A stretch of DNA of 20,406 nucleotides from a virus: positions 1-20,406 of IMG/VR virus record IMGVR_UViG_3300032895_000081; one strand, given 5' to 3'. Position 1 is the stretch's first letter. Each line of letters opens with the position of its first letter. Under the pieces are notes generated by a model. It did no database searches and was not told the origin of the DNA. It worked only from the letters and a program-made list of their open reading frames with translations. A program made the position numbers and the translations under genes. Below are positions 13,924 through 18,546 of the stretch, one piece after another.

Positions 13924-15786
13924 GTGGCCGATATTCTGACCGCAGAAGTATCTAAGGTTGGCGCGGAGGCAGCTGCCGAGGCCAGCTGGTATGACACCCC
14001 AATGGACATGCTGGCCGGCCGCATGCCCGAAGCCGTCAAGGGTGCTGGCTTTGCCCGCCCAGGCGGCAACAAGCCCATCGACAACGACGACGAGATTTTT
14101 GACCGTGCGTTCAAGGCTACTAAGGCACTGCGCAGCGCGGTTTCTAAAGGCCAGAAGCATCCTGAAGAAGTCCGCAAGAGCCTGAACCCGAGTTTCACCA
14201 GCCAGTTTGGCAACTTCCTGGCGGCAGGCACCCCAGGGTTCGGCAACAGCGGTCTCACTGAGCTGGTGCAGCAGATTAACTCTGCGTTCAGCCAGACTGA
14301 TGCGCTTAAGAACTTCACGCTGACTGCGCCGCTGTCCAGCGGCTTTGTGCCGTTTGACCTGGTTGCGCCGTCGCGTCTTATCTACCCGGTGTACTCGCCG
14401 CTGCGGAACAAGATTCCGCGGGTGCCTGGCCAGGGCACCAGCCGGCGTGTCAAGGTCGTGACTGGTGTCAGCGGCTCCCAGACCGGTGGTCAGGGCGTCA
14501 TCGACATCAGCATTCCTGAGCTGGTCAGCGGTACTTCCATCACAGGCACGTGGCCACTGAACCTGCCTGGGTCAGGCAACCAGACTGCTATCGACCTGAA
14601 CGTCCCCTACCAGTTCTTCGGCCTGACTGAAGCACTGTCGTGGCTGGCGCAGTTCGGCGGTCAGGGCTTTGAGGACATCAGCGCCCTGGCTAACCTGATT
14701 CTGCTTCAGGAGTTCATGCTGGCCGAGGAGTACGCCATGCTGGCGGCTACTCCAACCAACCTGGCCGCACCAGGTGCTTCAACGCTGGCTGTCCGCACGC
14801 CAGGCAGCAACGAGACTGCGCTTTCCAACGGCACCTACTACGTGTACGTGACGGCAGTCAACTTCTACGGTGAAACCATCGCCGGGACGGTGTCGGCCAG
14901 CCAGGCTGTCAGCAGCCAGGTGCTTGATGTCACCATCAGCCCTGTTGCTGGTGCGCAGCAGTACAACGTGTACATTGGCACCTCAGCCTCATCGACGTCT
15001 TGTTACCTGCAGGTGGGTACCAGCTACCAGGGTTCCACCACGTACGTGGGGGCGCAGTCAGCTAACTCGGTCGGCGGGCACAAGATAACCCTCCAGGGCA
15101 CGGTAGCTACCTCAGCTAACGGCACTCCGCCAACCTCTGACACCGGCACCGGCAAGAGCACCCGCATGGCCGGCATGATTCCCACCCTCTCAGGCCAGGC
15201 GGCTACCGCGGGTGTGTACCCAACGTCGCCGTCCGCATGGGAAGCCGGGTACATCAACCAGTCGCTGGGCACGCACCTGAGCATCAGCGCAGTAAACAAC
15301 GCCCTGCAGTCGCTGTTCGACGGCGGCAGCGGTATTTCGCCTGGTTCCTTCCGAGCTGACCCAGCGGAGCTGGTTGGTGAGGGTGGCGACATCATGCGGA
15401 TGTCTAACGACATTGTGCAGTCGGGTCAGGCAACCACATACCAGCTGCTGATTCAGCAGAGCGAAGTCGACGGCATCATGTCGGGTGCTGCGGTCAGCCA
15501 GTTCCAGAACCCGATTACCCGCAGCAAGATTCAGCTGCTGGTGCACCCGTGGCTCACGCAGGGCACCGCCATGCTGATGAGTTACACGCTGCCGTTCACC
15601 TGGTCCAACGTGGCCAACTGCTGGGAAATGGTGATGGTGCAGGACTACCTGTCCATCAGCTGGCCAGTCATAGATGCGACATTTAGGTACAGTCTATTCC
15701 AATATGGGGCATTGGTGGCGCAGGCACCGTACTACAGCGGTCTTCTGCAGGGCATTCAGGTGTCCGATCAGACCCCATATAGCTGA
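13924..15786 (+). CDS. Major capsid protein (HK97-like) with inserted Ig/FnIII-like domain
   Basis: The 620-residue product starts at GTG 13924 behind a perfect AAAGGAGG site, the strongest in the window, as expected for the most abundant virion protein. It directly follows the protease/scaffold gene. The N-terminal ~100 residues are charged and helical and may be a cleaved delta-type domain. The FTLTAPLSSGFVPFDLVAPSRLIYPVYSPLRNKIPRV region and the later helical and beta parts (FGLTEALSWLAQFGG; NPITRSKIQLLVHPWL) fit actinophage HK97-fold capsid proteins. Residues ~281-380 form a separate module (NGTYYVYVTAVNFYGETIAG, QYNVYIGTS) typical of FnIII/Ig-like surface insertions. The last ~40 codons use rarer, AT-richer codons (ATA, AGG, CTA, TTG), unlike the rest of the gene, just where a homing endonuclease gene follows. 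Confidence 0.85.
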   Translation: MADILTAEVSKVGAEAAAEASWYDTPMDMLAGRMPEAVKGAGFARPGGNKPIDNDDEIFDRAFKATKALRSAVSKGQKHPEEVRKSLNPSFTSQFGNFLAAGTPGFGNSGLTELVQQINSAFSQTDALKNFTLTAPLSSGFVPFDLVAPSRLIYPVYSPLRNKIPRVPGQGTSRRVKVVTGVSGSQTGGQGVIDISIPELVSGTSITGTWPLNLPGSGNQTAIDLNVPYQFFGLTEALSWLAQFGGQGFEDISALANLILLQEFMLAEEYAMLAATPTNLAAPGASTLAVRTPGSNETALSNGTYYVYVTAVNFYGETIAGTVSASQAVSSQVLDVTISPVAGAQQYNVYIGTSASSTSCYLQVGTSYQGSTTYVGAQSANSVGGHKITLQGTVATSANGTPPTSDTGTGKSTRMAGMIPTLSGQAATAGVYPTSPSAWEAGYINQSLGTHLSISAVNNALQSLFDGGSGISPGSFRADPAELVGEGGDIMRMSNDIVQSGQATTYQLLIQQSEVDGIMSGAAVSQFQNPITRSKIQLLVHPWLTQGTAMLMSYTLPFTWSNVANCWEMVMVQDYLSISWPVIDATFRYSLFQYGALVAQAPYYSGLLQGIQVSDQTPYS

Positions 15787-15882
15787 TATGCCCTAGTTTA
15801 GGTACTAGGTCAAGATGCTCAAGTAGTAGTATACTTTCAGTCAAGGGGCCGGGGGTCTCGGCCCCCTTGACTGGAGGTACAT
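15787..15882 (+). promoter_or_regulatory. Leader of the free-standing endonuclease gene: inverted repeat, TATACT, hairpin
   Basis: The 96-base gap contains CCTAGT...ACTAGG (15792-15809), a -10-like TATACT (15830-15835) without a clear -35, and a strong hairpin at 15838-15873. GGAGG lies immediately after the hairpin. A transcript from TATACT would begin about at the hairpin, giving a structured 5' end. Confidence 0.35.
15838..15873 (+). terminator. Strong hairpin after capsid gene, before homing endonuclease gene
   Basis: CAGTCAAGGGGCC pairs with GGCCCCCTTGACTG (13 bp, one bulged C) around a 9-base loop. It follows the capsid gene and lies directly against the GGAGG of the next gene. With no T-tract, it could be a terminator, a 3'-end protector of capsid mRNA, or a structure controlling endonuclease translation. 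Confidence 0.45.
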
Positions 15883-16617
15883 GTGCCAACCGAAGAAGGT
15901 AAGAAGCAGCAGGCTGAGGCAGTAGCAGCAGCTAACCGCCGGCGTATGGGCGAGAAGCGCCCGAACCAGAAATCAACCCACACACCAGAGTCGGACGCTA
16001 AGCGTTCAGAAGCGATGAAGCGGCGCTGGGCTGACCCTGAGTACAAGGCAAGGCTTTCGGCAAAGTTCAAGGCCAGCATGACGCCGGAAACCAGGACCAA
16101 ACACAGCAAAGCCCAGAAACGTGTCCGCTCCAGTGAGACGGACAAAGCGCGGCGTGCTGAAATAGAAGCCAGGCCGGAAACCAAAGCTGCCCGGAGTGCC
16201 GCAGCCCGAAAGCGCTGGGCGCGGCCTGGGGAGCATGAACGGCAGAGCGAAGCTATCAGGCAGACGTGGGTAACACCTACACCTGAACGTCTCAACTCCC
16301 TGCACTGGCGGCATGACAAGCCGCTAACAGGACTAGAAATTCAGGTGCTGGCTGCCCTTGCTGCGCGGGGCGTAACACTGCCTGCCGAGCATATCCACAT
16401 GACGGTTGGCCGGTACGAGTTTGACTTCTACGTCGAATCCCTGAACCTGGATGTCGAGTGCGACAGCAGGCACTGGCATGCTCATCCAGACCGCGTCAAG
16501 CACGATGCTGTACGGGATAAGAAACTCAAGGCGCTCGGCTATACGGTCCTGCGCATCACCGAAGAAGAGATTACCGCTGGGGACTTCACCCGCCTGGACG
16601 AAATCCTCAGCAAGTAA
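15883..16617 (+). CDS. Free-standing homing endonuclease (NUMOD3-like repeats + Vsr/EDxHD-like nuclease)
   Basis: The 244-residue product starts at GTG 15883, 5 bases after GGAGG. The basic N-terminal half has repeated SEAMKRRWADPEYKARLS-type elements, at ~42-59 and again in weaker form near 104-130. These are characteristic of NUMOD3 DNA-binding motifs in phage homing endonucleases. The C-terminal half has a nuclease core: LEIQVL helix (E152), YEFDFYVE (D181), LDVECDSRHWH (E192, H197, W198, H199), D203, and LKALGYTVLRITEEEI. The E ... D ... E-x-x-x-x-W-H order matches the antisense nuclease in intein 1 (E106, D132, E141, W147, H148), suggesting one fold. Such enzymes cut gene alleles lacking the insertion and copy themselves in. 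The target is probably the 3' part of the capsid gene or the adjoining spacer. It is bracketed by two strong hairpins. Confidence 0.82.
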   Translation: MPTEEGKKQQAEAVAAANRRRMGEKRPNQKSTHTPESDAKRSEAMKRRWADPEYKARLSAKFKASMTPETRTKHSKAQKRVRSSETDKARRAEIEARPETKAARSAAARKRWARPGEHERQSEAIRQTWVTPTPERLNSLHWRHDKPLTGLEIQVLAALAARGVTLPAEHIHMTVGRYEFDFYVESLNLDVECDSRHWHAHPDRVKHDAVRDKKLKALGYTVLRITEEEITAGDFTRLDEILSK

Positions 16618-16635
16618 AGCCAGCGATGCTGGGTC

Positions 16636-16704
16636 TCTGGTGACCGCGGCTGCCGTATATGGCGTGGTTTTCCGCTCCGTAACTGGGCAGCCGCGGTCAC
16701 CAGA
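16636..16704. repeat. Intergenic hairpin B: 19-bp perfect stem, 31-base loop
   Basis: CTGGTGACCGCGGCTGCC (16637-16654) pairs perfectly with its complement at 16686-16703, and one more T-A pair closes the outside. The loop is 31 bases, as in the hairpin at 7438-7488, with related sequence (ATATGG, TTTTCCGCTC, GTA, ACTG). It lies in the 119-base gap between the endonuclease gene and the next gene. There is no T-tract. Confidence 0.7.
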
Positions 16705-16736
16705 AGGAACTAACTTACCCGACTGTGTGGAGGTTC

Positions 16737-17018
16737 ATGGCTCCGGTCAGCTACGTGAGCATCGGCAGTGTAACGCCAACGCTGATCGGCACGTTCAGCG
16801 GTACCACCAACCAGACGCTGCGCATTCATGTTGACGCCGCCAGCCCGCCCGTCTGGTTTGGCACCAGCAACTCAGTCACCACGTCAAACGGGTTCCCTGC
16901 CGGCGGCGGCAGTGACTTTGTTCTGCAGCGCGGTTATGCCAGCGGCGACCAGCAGGTGTGGGGCATCGTCACTGGCCCTTACGCTGGCAACGTCACCTGG
17001 TCGGTGAATGTTTCGTGA
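16737..17018 (+). CDS. Small beta-rich protein (93 aa), probable head decoration or surface component
   Basis: ATG 16737 is chosen because GGAGG-TTC directly precedes it; a GTG 12 bases upstream is in frame but would overlap the ribosome site. The 93-residue product is Thr/Ser/Gly-rich and mostly beta (starts MAPVSYVSIGSVTPTLIGTF), with DFVLQRGYASGDQQVWGIVTG near the middle to end and a C-terminal VTWSVNVS strand. No Cys, signal peptide or membrane segment is present. It is the first of four closely packed small genes after the capsid gene. That position and composition suit a capsid decoration or spike-base protein; a homology search would be needed to name it. Confidence 0.62.
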   Translation: MAPVSYVSIGSVTPTLIGTFSGTTNQTLRIHVDAASPPVWFGTSNSVTTSNGFPAGGGSDFVLQRGYASGDQQVWGIVTGPYAGNVTWSVNVS

Positions 17019-17275
17019 GTGTGGCTGTCACCACCATCGTGTGCGCATCACCAGCCGATGGTGTGCGGCTGTCGCAGGTACTGGCCCGCCCTGGCAGCTG
17101 GAGCGGGACCATGCCAAGCATCGAGGGCAACGGGGCACTGGTGACGCTCACCTGGAGCCTGCCCGTCAGCACTACGGCCATCCAGGCGGCTGTTGCTGCT
17201 GCTAAGCCAGCAGTGATGACAGCAGTTTCTGTTACTCATACGGCCGCTGGTGCGGTCACTGCGTTCCGTTTTTAG
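17015..17275 (+). CDS. Small beta-rich hypothetical protein (86 aa)
   Basis: GTG 17015 overlaps the previous stop (GTGA), so translation is likely coupled; an upstream frame extension into the preceding gene is rejected. The 86-residue product (MSVAVTTIVCASPADGVRLS) has alternating hydrophobic strands, a single Cys, an Ala-rich helix (IQAAVAAAKPAVMTAV) and ends in VTAFRF. No family is recognised. Composition and neighbours suggest a virion-surface or assembly role. Confidence 0.55.
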   Translation: MSVAVTTIVCASPADGVRLSQVLARPGSWSGTMPSIEGNGALVTLTWSLPVSTTAIQAAVAAAKPAVMTAVSVTHTAAGAVTAFRF

Positions 17276-17283
17276 GGAGGTTC

Positions 17284-17946
17284 TTGCCCACTAGCATCAT
17301 CAATCCGCAGGTTAACGAGACGCTAGCGCCGTACCAGTTTGACGGCGGGGTCACTATCGGCGGTGCCAACATTGCCGGCGGTGCCAGCGCACTGGCACCT
17401 GCTGTCGTCGGGCTGAAGGCATGGTCGTTCCCACTGGCCCTGGCAGGGGGCAGCGTGGCTGCGCTGACCTCAGCCTACCTGTATCTGGCTCAGGTTAACC
17501 TGCCTGTGAACACGGCCTTCAGCAACATCTACGTCAACATGCTCGGCACAGTTGCGGCGCTGCCGTCTACGACGGCTTCGTTTGCTGGGGTGTGGTATGT
17601 CAACACTTCATCTACGGCTGCCCTCGTGGCTTCCACGGCGCAGATCGGCACGGCCACTGGTACCACTGCTGGGTTCAAGACCTATCCGCTCACCGCGCAG
17701 TACACGACAACGTCATCGGGCACGTACTACGTAGGACTGGTTTACGGCAGCAACGGGCCTTCTCTGTCGGTCGCTGCAGCGACGGCCATTACCACAGGAG
17801 CTACTACGGTGGCCGGGCCGGTGGCTACGGCGTCGCAGTACCCGTTCGCTATCAACGGCACCAGTGTCTCCACGCTGCCCGTGTCGCTGGCGCTGACAAG
17901 CAACCAGCTGGCTACCGCAGAAGTGTTCTGGGTCGGCCTGTCGTAA
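17284..17946 (+). CDS. Ser/Thr/Ala-rich beta protein (220 aa), probable virion surface or fibre-like protein
   Basis: TTG 17284 is the start, with AGGGAGG-TTC directly before it. The 220-residue product is almost free of charged residues and rich in Ala, Thr, Ser and Gly. It has an N-terminal YQFDGGVTIGGANIAGG turn region, aromatic strands (AYLYLAQVNLP; VWYVNTSSTAAL; GTYYVGLVYGSNGP) and a C-terminal FAINGTSVSTLPVSL...VFWVGLS segment like those closing phage fibre and receptor-binding beta domains. It is in one run with its neighbours, 8 bases after the previous stop and overlapping the next start. A head fibre, decoration or adhesion function is inferred from composition only. Its many Ser/Thr residues could be targets of the glycosyltransferase encoded two genes downstream. 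Confidence 0.6.
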   Translation: MPTSIINPQVNETLAPYQFDGGVTIGGANIAGGASALAPAVVGLKAWSFPLALAGGSVAALTSAYLYLAQVNLPVNTAFSNIYVNMLGTVAALPSTTASFAGVWYVNTSSTAALVASTAQIGTATGTTAGFKTYPLTAQYTTTSSGTYYVGLVYGSNGPSLSVAAATAITTGATTVAGPVATASQYPFAINGTSVSTLPVSLALTSNQLATAEVFWVGLS

Positions 17947-18524
17947 TGTCTGTCCAGTTCGGGAGTCTGGCTGCCAATAGTGGTGTTGTTCAGATTCTTT
18001 CCGCCGTTAGTGCTGCGTCCACTGTTACGGTATTCGCGAGTCAGCCAGGTGAATTTGCGCTTGGCGTTAGTTCAGCCGCGGTCTTCGTGATGCCGGTTCC
18101 CAGCGGGCCGGATGGCGTGAGTCTTTCTCTGAACCAGGGTGAAGAACTCTGGGGTGAGCTTGGAGCCGACGCTGATGTATCGCTGGGGTGGGTACTGCAA
18201 ACGCCCACCCCAGCTTCTGCCGTAGCTAACGCTTATAGCTTCACCAGCGATGAGACGTCTGGCTCAGCAGTGGAAGTTATATCGGCAGTGTCCGGCAGTT
18301 GGGACGTAATTCTTTCGGCCATCCTCACCAACGATTCGGGTGAAGTGGTGCAGGTCTCCAGCGCCACCTTTACGGGCTCAGTCTCGGGGGCACCAGCAGG
18401 CGCTTTCGACTTTGCCGCAACCGGCACTGGAGCCATCAAGTTCCGCCTTACCGATGGCGACTCAATATGGGCCTGGGGTAACAACAATGCGCAGGTTTCC
18501 TGGTTCATGACTCAGGTAACGTAG
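17946..18524 (+). CDS. Beta-rich protein (192 aa) with two similar halves, probable virion surface protein
   Basis: ATG 17946 overlaps the previous TAA (TAATG); the frame is also open far upstream inside the previous gene, which is rejected as shadow. The product has 192 residues, acidic and Ser/Val-rich. Two segments look like a duplication: LSLNQGEELWGELGADADVS in the middle and FRLTDGDSIWAWGNNNAQVS at the C-terminus, each followed by a hydrophobic strand. This suggests two small beta sandwiches, each ending in an exposed G-x-x-x-W loop. The gene before it ends in a similar strand pattern. There are no Cys residues or membrane helices. A structural virion role is inferred from location and fold pattern. 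Confidence 0.6.
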   Translation: MSVQFGSLAANSGVVQILSAVSAASTVTVFASQPGEFALGVSSAAVFVMPVPSGPDGVSLSLNQGEELWGELGADADVSLGWVLQTPTPASAVANAYSFTSDETSGSAVEVISAVSGSWDVILSAILTNDSGEVVQVSSATFTGSVSGAPAGAFDFAATGTGAIKFRLTDGDSIWAWGNNNAQVSWFMTQVT

Positions 18525-18525
18525 C

Positions 18526-18546
18526 AGGAAGGAAAACTGGACAATT
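18526..18546 (+). promoter_or_regulatory. AGGAAGGAAA ribosome site before a probable ATT start codon
   Basis: AGGAAGGAAA (18526-18535) sits 8 bases before ATT at 18544. Reading from that ATT gives the canonical glycosyltransferase beginning (x-RILWFSNAP). No ATG/GTG/TTG occurs in frame nearby upstream, and the next in-frame one lies after the first nucleotide-sugar motif. Confidence 0.5.

Noticed and set aside
16958-17014. N-terminal extension of the 86-aa gene
   Set aside because: It overlaps the 93-aa gene and reads as Trp/His-rich shadow; GTG 17015 overlapping the previous stop is preferred.
17592-17945. N-terminal extension of the 192-aa gene inside the preceding gene
   Set aside because: Composition is Arg/His/Cys-rich and unlike the real product. 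ATG 17946 overlapping the previous stop is the natural start.
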